From Collinsella sp. (GTDB lineage Bacteria; Actinomycetota; Coriobacteriia; Coriobacteriales; Coriobacteriaceae), in assembly GCA_014871665.1 (NCBI GenBank), contig WGSL01000018.1, positions 1 through 33,024 on the forward strand: 33,024 bases of DNA, written 5' to 3'. Both the position numbers and the translations under genes were made by a program. The notes beneath the pieces are model-generated. The model had not been told where the DNA came from, searched no databases, and saw only the letters and a list, made by a program, of their open reading frames with translations. This document shows, piece after piece, positions 1-7,150 of this stretch (its first letter is position 1; every line of letters starts with the position of its first letter).

Positions 1-10
1 ACATATCCCG

Positions 11-135
11 GGGAGGGACGAGGGCTTCGTTCACCAATCGTCCGCGGGCATGCAAAAAGCCTCGCTGCGCACTTCGGGCGGCGAGGCTTTTTGCCCCCTG
101 CGGAAAGATTGGGGAACTAAGCCCTCGTCCCTCCC
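11..135. repeat. Long imperfect inverted repeat with terminator core
   Basis: The outer arms are a perfect 17-bp inverted repeat (GGGAGGGACGAGGGCTT at 11-27 and its complement at 119-135). Pairing continues inward, with mismatches, through about 28-53 and 93-118 into the terminator stem at 54-92. Almost the whole 125 bp can therefore fold into one hairpin. It could be a MITE-like element, an extended bidirectional terminator or a structured RNA; the sequence alone does not decide. Confidence 0.7.
54..92. terminator. Bidirectional intrinsic terminator
   Basis: AAAAAGCCTCGC (54-65) pairs perfectly with GCGAGGCTTTTT (81-92) across a 15-nt loop. There is a T-run on each strand, so it could stop transcription in both directions. 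The gene it serves on the left lies outside the window. Confidence 0.75.
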
Positions 136-217
136 AGGTTGACCTACTCGAGGTCGTCGCCCTTGTGGCGTTAGAGCGGAAAAATTGGAGCGTTAGGGCT
201 TCTTTGCTGATGGGGGA

Positions 218-427
218 TTAGTATGCCCGGGCTTGGTTGGGGAATGCCTGGTCTAGTGAGGCTTGGAGTTTTTCGAAGGATGTCTGCAGGTTGAGGTGTT
301 GGTCTGCAGAGCGTTTGGCTTTTGTGGTGGGGGAGTCGAGGAGGCCGTTTCTCTGTGTCGGGGGGAAGGAGAAAAGGTTTGCATGATTTAGGGATGGCTG
401 CTGTGCTGCGTCGTTGGAAGAATGCAT
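218..427 (-). CDS. Hypothetical small protein, 69 aa
   Basis: I do not recognise this protein. The ATG at 427 has a good ribosome binding site (GAGGAGG about 10 nt upstream on the minus strand). The product is polar, rich in Gln, Ser and Asn, with no membrane segment. The stop of another possible ORF (430-595, minus) lies just upstream, so the two could be translationally coupled. Local GC is lower than in the neighbouring genes. It could be a genuine small gene, the residue of a decayed gene, or chance. Confidence 0.35.
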   Translation of the reverse strand: MHSSNDAAQQPSLNHANLFSFPPTQRNGLLDSPTTKAKRSADQHLNLQTSFEKLQASLDQAFPNQARAY

Positions 428-429
428 GC

Positions 430-595
430 TTATGCGGCCTCCTCGATATCCACCAAAAGGTTGCGCACGGGGTGTGCTGCTAGGTCCCGTGCGTTGGCAG
501 TATTATGCCGCGGCTGCTGCAAAGAAGCGCTAAAGAAAGGCTTAACCTGGTTTGGTTTTACGATGAAACTGCAGGTCAGAGGTATTGAGTAACAC
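430..595 (-). CDS. Possible small ORF or 3' remnant upstream of the 69-aa ORF
   Basis: Translating the minus strand gives an open frame of about 54 residues from a GTG at 595 to a TAA at 430-432; it ends in VDIEEAA. The stop sits 2 nt before the ATG of the 69-aa ORF. There is no convincing ribosome binding site at the GTG and no recognisable domain, so a truncated gene end is as likely as a real start. The remaining bases to 681 show nothing I can name. Confidence 0.2.
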
Positions 596-681
596 TCTTG
601 AAAGGTTTTGAGCTTAAGGGCTTTCTAAGGTTTGTGGTGCGGATGTGGCTCGCCTGTGTGGGGCGTGTGGACGGCTCGTTC

Positions 682-1668
682 CTAGCGCTGCGGTGCGGCG
701 GCGCGTACTTGTTCGATGACCTTTTCCATCGTGGCGTCGATGCGGTCCTTTTTGAGTTCGCATTCCCAGATGGTTATGGGCGTCCAGCCCATTTCGGTGA
801 GCGCTGCCACGGCGGCACGGTCGCGCTCGACGTTGCGACGGAACTTTGCCTCCCAAAACTCGACATTGCGCTTGGGCTGACTTGGGTTGCATTTGGGGCA
901 GCGGTGCCAAAAGCAGCCGTTGACGAAGATGGCGATCTTGCGGCCGGGGAAGGCGATGTCGGGCTTGCCGGGAACCTTCCATTCCAAGCGGTAACCCGTA
1001 AGGCCCGCTGCGCGCAGGTGCTGTCGTACGAGCAGCTCGGGCTTGGTGTTGGCGCGCTTGTTACCCTTCATGGACTTTTTGATGGCGGCACGACGGCGCA
1101 CGAGCTCACGCTCGTCAGCGGAGAGGTCCGAGGTATCGATGCCGTCGAGCAGACCGGGCTTGGGACGCTTTTTGCTGCGGCGCTTAGGTGCGCGCTTGGG
1201 TTTGGCGGCAGATTCGTCGGCCGTGGTGGCCTCGGCATCGTTGGCGACGTTAGCCTCAAGCCGATCTTCCTTTAACTCAATCAGAGTATCAATGAGCCCC
1301 TTGTCGGCGGGCATCCATTTTACCGTGGCAAGCGAGGTGCGCGGAATCCAGCGGATATCGAGCTGGCGGTCGTGCTTCTGAGGCTCATCAGAATCGGTTG
1401 CCAGCGAGCAGTAGTAGCACTCCATGGAGAGATGAAAATCGGGGTAGTCATACTCAACGGTATAGAAATCGCGCAGGTTGGTGACTTTTACCTGCAGCTC
1501 TTCCATGAGCTCACGGCGTACGGCGTCTTCGGGTGTCTCGCCGCGCATGAGTTTGCCACCGGGAAACTCCCAAAGTCCCTGCATGTCGCCGTAGCCGCGC
1601 TGCACGGCAAGCAGCTCGTCAGATCCTTCCTTGCGAATGATCCCAGCGGCAACATGAACAGTCTTCAA
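682..1668 (-). CDS. Nudix (MutT-like) hydrolase fused to Vsr mismatch endonuclease
   Basis: This is a 328-aa two-domain protein. Residues ~1-130 are a Nudix hydrolase of the MutT/CTP-pyrophosphohydrolase type, with a Nudix box at ~38-60 (GKLMRGE ... RELMEEL). A basic linker (~150-170, KPKRAPKRRSKKRPKP) leads to a Vsr-type very-short-patch repair endonuclease at ~195-320, with TKPELLVR, KPDIAFPG, FVNGCFWHRCPKC, NVEFWEAKFRRNVERD and WECEL. In the known families MutT proteins remove oxidised nucleotides and Vsr nicks T:G mismatches arising at methylated cytosines; one protein doing both is an inference from the fusion. I chose the TTG at 1668 because GAGAGGA lies 6 nt upstream and the Nudix fold begins there (KTVHVAAGII). 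The open frame runs further upstream, but only antisense to the ABC gene. No cytosine methylase lies nearby. Confidence 0.85.
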   Translation of the reverse strand: MKTVHVAAGIIRKEGSDELLAVQRGYGDMQGLWEFPGGKLMRGETPEDAVRRELMEELQVKVTNLRDFYTVEYDYPDFHLSMECYYCSLATDSDEPQKHDRQLDIRWIPRTSLATVKWMPADKGLIDTLIELKEDRLEANVANDAEATTADESAAKPKRAPKRRSKKRPKPGLLDGIDTSDLSADERELVRRRAAIKKSMKGNKRANTKPELLVRQHLRAAGLTGYRLEWKVPGKPDIAFPGRKIAIFVNGCFWHRCPKCNPSQPKRNVEFWEAKFRRNVERDRAAVAALTEMGWTPITIWECELKKDRIDATMEKVIEQVRAAAPQR

Positions 1669-1700
1669 CAGGAGTCCTCTCTCAACATCAACACGCGGCA

Positions 1701-1733
1701 GGGTAGCTACCCGTACCTTACACAACGGTAAGG
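1701..1733. promoter_or_regulatory. Two adjacent palindromes in a divergent intergenic region
   Basis: The 148-bp gap between the divergent Nudix-Vsr and ABC ATPase genes contains a perfect 12-bp palindrome, GGGTAGCTACCC (1701-1712). A stem-loop follows at once, CCTTAC / GTAAGG (1716-1721 and 1728-1733). They are plausible operator sites for either gene. I could not define promoter boxes with confidence. Confidence 0.35.
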
Positions 1734-1816
1734 CAAGCGTAAGCCATATCGATGGTAGCCGACTCGTCTTCTTGCGACTATAGATGCCGTAGACTAATTG
1801 CAAGAAAGGACTCGGT

Positions 1817-2602
1817 ATGCAAACCACGCACATGGCGACCCCGGTACTGGAGGTCGCGCATCTCGAAAAGGTATACGGAGCGCTAGGCAACGTGACCCGC
1901 GCGCTCAATGACGTCAGCTTTACGGTCAACCGCGGCGAATTTGTTGGCATCATGGGCGCTTCGGGCTCGGGCAAGTCGACGCTGCTCAACTGCGTGTCGA
2001 CCATCGATAGCGCCACGAGCGGCACCATTCGCATCAACGGGCAGGACGTTACGCGCATGAAGCAGGCCAAGCTCTCGCAGTTCCGCCGCGAGGAGCTCGG
2101 CTTTATCTTCCAGGACTCCAACCTGCTCGATACGCTCACGGCACGCGAGAACATCGCCCTGCCGCTCACCATCGCCCGCACAAACTCGGCAGAGATCTCG
2201 ACCCGCGTGCAGGATGTGGCCGCGCGTCTGTCTATCAGTCAGGTGCTCGACAAGTATCCCTACCAGATGTCCGGCGGTCAGCAGCAGCGCGTTGCCGCGG
2301 CTCGCGCGCTCGTCACCGACCCCACCATGATCATGGCCGACGAGCCCACCGGCGCTCTCGATTCCAAGAGCGCTCGCCTGCTGCTCGAGAGCCTGGAGGC
2401 CCTTAACCGCCGCCTGCGCGCCACCGTGCTCATGGTTACGCACGACAGCTTTGCCGCCAGCTACACGAGCCGTGTGCTGTTTATCCGCGACGGCAAGATC
2501 TTCACCGAGCTGCGCCGCGGCGACACCGACCGCCGAGAGTTCTTCGACCGCATTATGGAGGTCGTTGCCATGATGGGCGGTGAGGGCTCCGATGCTCTGT
2601 AA
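1817..2602 (+). CDS. ABC transporter ATPase, BceA/MacB-like
   Basis: This 261-aa ATPase has Walker A GASGSGKST (47-55), signature SGGQQQR (~152), Walker B with the DE pair at 175-176 followed by PTGALD, and an H-loop in MVTHD. The Q-loop stretch LGFIFQDSNLLDTLTARENI is typical of the LolD/MacB/BceA group. It is the cytoplasmic motor for the permease that begins at 2592, whose start overlaps its 3' end by 11 nt. AAAGGA lies about 7 nt before the ATG. Relatives export or detoxify cell-wall-active peptide antibiotics; the substrate here is not visible. No two-component system, often found with BceAB, is present in the window. Confidence 0.9.
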   Translation: MQTTHMATPVLEVAHLEKVYGALGNVTRALNDVSFTVNRGEFVGIMGASGSGKSTLLNCVSTIDSATSGTIRINGQDVTRMKQAKLSQFRREELGFIFQDSNLLDTLTARENIALPLTIARTNSAEISTRVQDVAARLSISQVLDKYPYQMSGGQQQRVAAARALVTDPTMIMADEPTGALDSKSARLLLESLEALNRRLRATVLMVTHDSFAASYTSRVLFIRDGKIFTELRRGDTDRREFFDRIMEVVAMMGGEGSDAL

Positions 2603-4829
2603 ACTCGCTTGGGGCAACGTCCGCCGCGCCGGCCGCGACTACCTCGTCTACCTTTTGACGCTCACCCTGGGCGTCACGGTCTTCTATGCCTTTAACACCA
2701 TCTCGATGCAGGTCGACATCGCCGGCATCGATGAAAAGGGCTTGGCGCAGGTTATGGGCAGCATGCTCGGCAACCTGACGTACTTTTTGGCCGGTGTCAT
2801 GGCCTTTTTGATGGTGTATGCCAATAACTTCATCATGAAACGCCGCAAGAAGGAGTTTGGCCTGTACCAGGTGCTCGGCATGGGGCGCGGGCGCGTCGCC
2901 ACGATTATGGCGCTCGAGACGGTGATCGTTTCGGTCGTGGCCTTTGTCGCCGGCATTGTGCTGGGTGTGGGACTCTCCCAGCTCATGACGTTCTTTACGG
3001 CCTCGCTCTTTAAGACACAGATCGCCAATTTTCACTTCTTTTTCTCGGTGCATGCGTTCAACCTGACCCTTGCTTGCATGCTCGTAATGTTTGTGCTCAC
3101 GCTACTGCTGAACCTTCGCGCCGTGCGTCGTACCAAACTCATCGAGCTTATGGGTGCCGAGCGTCGCAACGAGAGCATCAAGACACGCAACCCCTGGATT
3201 GCGATTGCCATCTTTGTCGTGGGCGTGGCGCTTGTGGGCGTGGCCTATTACCGTCTGCTACGTGATGGGTTCCCGCTAACCGCGACGGACAGCAAGCTGC
3301 AAGAGGCCATGAACCAGTTTGGTATTACGACCGCTATGGTTACCGTGGGCACCTTTGCCCTGTTATGGGGACTCTCGGGCATGCTCATCAAGCTGCTGCA
3401 GAGCCTGCGCGGCGTGTATTGGCGCGGCCTCAACATGTTTACCGTGCGCCAGCTTGCGGCCAAGGTCAACACGGTGTGCTTTTCGATGGGCGTCATCGCG
3501 ATGCTCCTGTTTTTGGCCATCACCTCGGTGACGTGCGGTATGTCGATTGCCAATGTGATGAACGAGAATCTGGAGCGCTATAATCCGGCCGACATGTCGC
3601 AGACGTATGTCTATTACACGCCCGATACGCTCGACTTCTACAAAGAGTCTTTCAATCCGTCTGAGGCCGATCGAATGGTGCTGGCCGATAGTACGGTCGA
3701 TTTGTACTCCGCATGGCACGGCGATCGTATCGATCACGATAACGTTGCAGACGGTATTAAGGGCAAGTCGGCGGACAACAACGACGAGACCGGCAAGAAG
3801 GTCGATATCTCCGATGTTGCCGGTGAGCATGTGCAGATCGATTCGTATCTGAGTTACCCGCTTGGCGGCTCGAATCCTTCGGTGACTCCAAGTGAGATGT
3901 GCAAGATCATGGGCGAAAAGCTTCCCAAGGCGTTCGGGGGTAGCAATGCCGATGCGATGGGTCTGTTTGTGACACCGGCAAGTCAGTACAACAAGCTGCG
4001 CCAGATGATGGGCGAGGAGCCGGTGCACATCGGTCACGACCAGTATCTGCTCACGTGTGATATGGGCGGCGAGCTGGTCGACCTGTACACCAAGTATATG
4101 GCTGGCGGCCATGCCCTTACCTTGGGCGGGCATACGCTCAAGCCCGCAGCCGATAAGTCGGACGAAGATACGGCGGCCATCGCCAACTCGGCGATGGGTA
4201 GTAATCCGGGCACCGTCGTCGTTGCCGACGAGCTGTTGTCCCAACTTAATCTGCAGCCGTATTCCAGTAGCCTGCTCGTTAACTACAAACAGGGGATGGA
4301 TACAACCGAGGCAGACGAGAGCATTAAATACACTGTGCTCGACAATCTGCTCGTTGACGGCAAGGAGTCGGGGTCGTGGGGAACCTTCATCACACGCTCC
4401 GAGATGTACACGCAGGCAGCGCAAATGAACGGTCTTATTAGCTACCTAGCCATCTACATCGGCTTTGTATTGGTCGTTGCATGCGCGGCGATACTGTCGA
4501 TCCAGCAGCTCTCCAATGTGGCCGACGGCAGCCGCAGCTATCGTGTGCTGGCACAGATCGGCTGTGAGGACCGCCAGATTCGCCATTCGGTGATGGCGCA
4601 GCAAGCGGTATTCTTCCTGTTCCCGCTGGCAGTGGGCCTGGCGCACTCCTTTGTGGCACTTAAGGTGATCATCGAGCTGGTGAGCATTTTCGGAAATATG
4701 AGCATCGGCGGCACCGTGGGCCTCACCTGTGCAATCTTCCTGGCGGCCTACGGCGGCTACTTCCTGGTGACCTACCTCATGAGCACCGGCATGGTACAAG
4801 CCGCCATAGCCACCCGCTACAGCGAGTAA
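2592..4829 (+). CDS. FtsX/BceB-type ABC permease
   Basis: This is a permease of 745 residues. The ATG at 2592 (MLCKLAWGNVRRAGRDYLVY) matches the usual BceB start and has GGTGAGG just upstream; a GTG at 2580 in the same frame is less likely. About ten hydrophobic segments can be seen. There are several in the first ~315 residues, then a large hydrophilic, presumably extracellular domain (~330-610), then three final membrane segments. The big domain between FtsX-like halves is characteristic of peptide-antibiotic sensing or detoxification permeases. Its gene overlaps that of the ATPase, indicating one operon and one complex. The substrate is unknown. Confidence 0.88.
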   Translation: MLCKLAWGNVRRAGRDYLVYLLTLTLGVTVFYAFNTISMQVDIAGIDEKGLAQVMGSMLGNLTYFLAGVMAFLMVYANNFIMKRRKKEFGLYQVLGMGRGRVATIMALETVIVSVVAFVAGIVLGVGLSQLMTFFTASLFKTQIANFHFFFSVHAFNLTLACMLVMFVLTLLLNLRAVRRTKLIELMGAERRNESIKTRNPWIAIAIFVVGVALVGVAYYRLLRDGFPLTATDSKLQEAMNQFGITTAMVTVGTFALLWGLSGMLIKLLQSLRGVYWRGLNMFTVRQLAAKVNTVCFSMGVIAMLLFLAITSVTCGMSIANVMNENLERYNPADMSQTYVYYTPDTLDFYKESFNPSEADRMVLADSTVDLYSAWHGDRIDHDNVADGIKGKSADNNDETGKKVDISDVAGEHVQIDSYLSYPLGGSNPSVTPSEMCKIMGEKLPKAFGGSNADAMGLFVTPASQYNKLRQMMGEEPVHIGHDQYLLTCDMGGELVDLYTKYMAGGHALTLGGHTLKPAADKSDEDTAAIANSAMGSNPGTVVVADELLSQLNLQPYSSSLLVNYKQGMDTTEADESIKYTVLDNLLVDGKESGSWGTFITRSEMYTQAAQMNGLISYLAIYIGFVLVVACAAILSIQQLSNVADGSRSYRVLAQIGCEDRQIRHSVMAQQAVFFLFPLAVGLAHSFVALKVIIELVSIFGNMSIGGTVGLTCAIFLAAYGGYFLVTYLMSTGMVQAAIATRYSE

Positions 4830-4866
4830 CAAGCGGGCAAAACTGTTGCAAAACCAGTGTGAACAA

Positions 4867-4907
4867 CCGCTGCGAAGGGAGTCCAGCCCCCCTTCGCGGC
4901 GTTTTTT
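4867..4907 (+). terminator. Intrinsic terminator after the BceAB-type operon
   Basis: A GC-rich stem (CGCTGCGAAGGG pairing with CCCTTCGCGGCG) is followed by GTTTTTTG. It lies 37 bp after the permease stop. Confidence 0.85.
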
Positions 4908-4929
4908 GCCTGACTGATGAGTCTCAAGA

Positions 4930-5052
4930 CCAAGTGAGTAGACTTTTTTGGATCTGTCGAGTACATCGCGGGTGGCGCCCAATAAAACAGCAGGTCAGGG
5001 CTGTGGCGTTTTGGGGCGTGCTTGGCCTCCTGCAAAAAGCCTACTCACTTGG
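4930..5052. repeat. Inverted repeat bounding a ~123-bp non-coding segment
   Basis: CCAAGTGAGTAG (4930-4941) and its perfect complement CTACTCACTTGG (5041-5052) bound a non-coding segment. Both inner edges carry a T/A-run (CTTTTTTGG and CAAAAAGC). The shape fits a miniature mobile element or a large stem-loop. I see no gene inside. Confidence 0.6.
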
Positions 5053-5060
5053 TTTTTTCT

Positions 5061-5190
5061 GCTAGAAAACCGTCGCGAGGGAAAGCAGTCCCCTGCGGCG
5101 GTTGGCGTTCGCCCAGATAAAACCTGCCAAAATAAACCTGTCCCTTTTTAGCAGGTTATCGCTTCCAAAAGTGGAGGATCAGCGTGGTGC
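5061..5190. repeat. Left copy (R1) of a ~130-bp direct repeat
   Basis: This segment aligns nearly throughout with 9645-9777. Shared parts include the terminator stem (GAAAACCG ... CGCGAGGGAAAGCAG), the stretch CCCAGATAAAACCT, CCTGTCCCTTTTT and the coding end CGCTTCCA-AAGTGGAGGAT. In the right copy this is the 3' end and terminator of a complete membrane LuxR gene. Here only the end remains. The two copies bracket the luxR / ABC / exported-peptide module. Confidence 0.85.
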
Positions 5191-5191
5191 C
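5156..5191 (-). pseudogene. 3' stub of a membrane LuxR-family gene
   Basis: Read on the minus strand, this encodes GTTLILHFWKR followed by a stop. That is almost the same as the last residues of the intact regulator ending at 9743 (NRTTLILHFWKR). Homology stops upstream of these ~12 codons. It is the scar of a deletion, replacement or insertion at an ancestral LuxR gene. Confidence 0.75.
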
Positions 5192-5292
5192 TTTTGGTGG
5201 AGGGGGGATATTGATTAATTCGGGTAACAGTTTTTTTTAACGCCGGGAACGATGTTAAAATAACCAAAATGCTATCTAGGAGCTTTGATTTT

Positions 5293-7026
5293 ATGGCAAC
5301 CGAGGCAGCTACCCTGCAAAACGTGACGCACTCGTTCCTATGGCATTCAATTATGTTGTTTATAGGGGCGGCTGGTCTGTATTGTGTGGCGCCAAGTATT
5401 TATACGGGCCTTTCTGGCACCGTTCTTATCGGTCTGCATCTGCTTTCGGGCTTCTGTGTGGGCCTCATCTCTCGCCCTGTGAGACAGGGTATTTCCAAAA
5501 GGCTTTTTGGACTTATGCTCGTAGACATTGCACTTCTTGTGATGTACACGATATCTCTTAATGTCTTTCATCAATTTCATGTTGTGGTTTCGGCGCTCGC
5601 GTTCATTTTGTTGTTACTAGCCCCCTTGCTTGTCGCTTGCTGTTCTTGGGCGCTTGGCGGTGAATTCGCAAACATACGTGCGGGATTAAAGGGGAAACAT
5701 GTGGCCGATGGCTCTGCTCTCCACGGGTATCCTGAGCTCGCACTTTACAGTCCCGTTGTGCTCTTGATTGCTTTGCTTGTTGGCCTTCAGTTTCTTCTCG
5801 TCCCGTTGATGGACTCCATCGGTTCTTTCCTTTCCGTTAACGCCGAGATGGGGGTTGCTGCCTTGCTCGTCGAACCTCTTGCGTTTGGTAATGCCGCCGT
5901 TATTCTCGATACGGATTGTTTGTTTTCGCGCAATATAAACATCGGAGCTGTGCTCCTGAGCTTTGGTGGGCATCAAGAGATCGTATTGCTTCTGGTTACC
6001 GTTTTGGGCAGTATCCTTGCCAGGGCCATAACGCGATTTTTCCCCGACTTAACGAGCGCTTTTTCTGCGGCCGCCAAATTAGGAGGAAAACACTCTGCAG
6101 TTGCCGATATCCCTACGGCTTCGGGTTTTTCTCAAAGGGAGTCCGCGGTTTTCTCTATGAGGATAGAGGGAAAAACGTACGAGGAGATTGCTTCTGCCTT
6201 GGACATTTCCCCGTCTACTGCCCGTACCTATTTGTCGCGGGCCTTGACTAAAACCGGATATAAAAGCATTTCAGAGGCGACGGCTGGACTTCTCTTGTCA
6301 AAGGATGCGTGGCATCTTGACGCAACAAAAGGCCATGATCACCGTTCAGAATCGCTGGGGTCCTCATCGTTCAATCAGAACTGCAGGATAGTCTTCGTCT
6401 GCTTCCTGTTTATGTATGCGTCTGGAATGGGCATCGAGGAAATCCTCGTATGCTTCGGCTTTGAGCATGATGCGATAATCCTATCGATAGCTATAGTGCT
6501 TGTGGCCCTGTGTTGCCGTGCGGCTATACGGTGGATGTCTGAAATGCACTTGTGCCTTTCGCCTGAACTCACCCTTTCTTCGGTGTCTGTGGGTGCTGGA
6601 GCAGCGTTCTGGGTTCACGATGTGGTAAGTCGACTGTACATTTTCTTTGAGTCCGTTGGGAGCGGTGAGGCCGTTGGCGGCCTTATGCCTGCCTTACGCG
6701 TGACTGCGTTCCTTGTCGTATTTATCCTTATGGCTAATTCGCTGCTATTCTTGCGTTCGAAAGATACGGTTCGGGTGGGTGATCGACGCGATACCGTGCG
6801 TGAGGCCTTCTTGAGGCTTGGCTTCACGCCGCTTTATGCCGATATCATGACATGCGTTTTTGATGGCAATAGAACCACCGAGATTTGCGCGCATCTTAAC
6901 GTTGCTCGGGGAACCGTCAAAGAGGCCAAGAGCAAGAGCTATGCCTTGCTTGGAGTTCACTCGGAGCGTGAACTTAGAGATAGGGTTTTTAGTCTTATGG
7001 CAGATGTTATAGAAAATAGCAGGTAG
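5293..7026 (+). CDS. Membrane LuxR-family regulator with two HTH domains
   Basis: This 577-aa protein has the arrangement: hydrophobic multi-spanning block, HTH, second hydrophobic block, HTH. The first LuxR-type HTH is at ~278-335 (FSQRESAVFSMRIEGKTYEE ... SPSTARTYLSRAL). The second is at the C-terminus, ~500-565 (ADIMTCVFDGNRTTEICAHL ... VARGTVKEAKSKSYALLG), and is more diverged. Membrane segments flank the internal HTH on both sides, so it looks like a duplicated membrane-LuxR unit. I chose the ATG at 5293 because AGGAG lies 10 nt upstream; an in-frame ATG at 5269 has no such site. It is probably a membrane-bound sensor-regulator of the ABC exporter and exported protein that follow. Codon use is less GC-rich than in the flanking genes, which suggests acquisition. 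Confidence 0.8.
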   Translation: MATEAATLQNVTHSFLWHSIMLFIGAAGLYCVAPSIYTGLSGTVLIGLHLLSGFCVGLISRPVRQGISKRLFGLMLVDIALLVMYTISLNVFHQFHVVVSALAFILLLLAPLLVACCSWALGGEFANIRAGLKGKHVADGSALHGYPELALYSPVVLLIALLVGLQFLLVPLMDSIGSFLSVNAEMGVAALLVEPLAFGNAAVILDTDCLFSRNINIGAVLLSFGGHQEIVLLLVTVLGSILARAITRFFPDLTSAFSAAAKLGGKHSAVADIPTASGFSQRESAVFSMRIEGKTYEEIASALDISPSTARTYLSRALTKTGYKSISEATAGLLLSKDAWHLDATKGHDHRSESLGSSSFNQNCRIVFVCFLFMYASGMGIEEILVCFGFEHDAIILSIAIVLVALCCRAAIRWMSEMHLCLSPELTLSSVSVGAGAAFWVHDVVSRLYIFFESVGSGEAVGGLMPALRVTAFLVVFILMANSLLFLRSKDTVRVGDRRDTVREAFLRLGFTPLYADIMTCVFDGNRTTEICAHLNVARGTVKEAKSKSYALLGVHSERELRDRVFSLMADVIENSR

Positions 7027-7030
7027 AAGC

Positions 7031-7073
7031 CTGTAGACAAATAAGATTGTAAATCCATCCTACACGTCTACAG
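7031..7073. promoter_or_regulatory. Inverted repeat upstream of the ABC exporter gene
   Basis: CTGTAGAC (7031-7038) and GTCTACAG (7066-7073) form a perfect 8-bp inverted repeat. It lies between the double-HTH regulator and the exporter gene, so it is a candidate operator or stem-loop. Its role is inferred from position only. Confidence 0.4.
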
Positions 7074-7150
7074 ACAGTTCTGACGATGAAGGCGATACTT
7101 CCGGACAACGGGTCCGACGACTCGTGTGTTGCGAACCGGAGGTGCTTGCT

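Noticed and set aside
1669..2181. N-terminal extension of the Nudix-Vsr frame
   Set aside because: The extra ~171 codons are mostly antisense to the ABC ATPase and have no domain; the ribosome binding site and the Nudix fold start at 1668.
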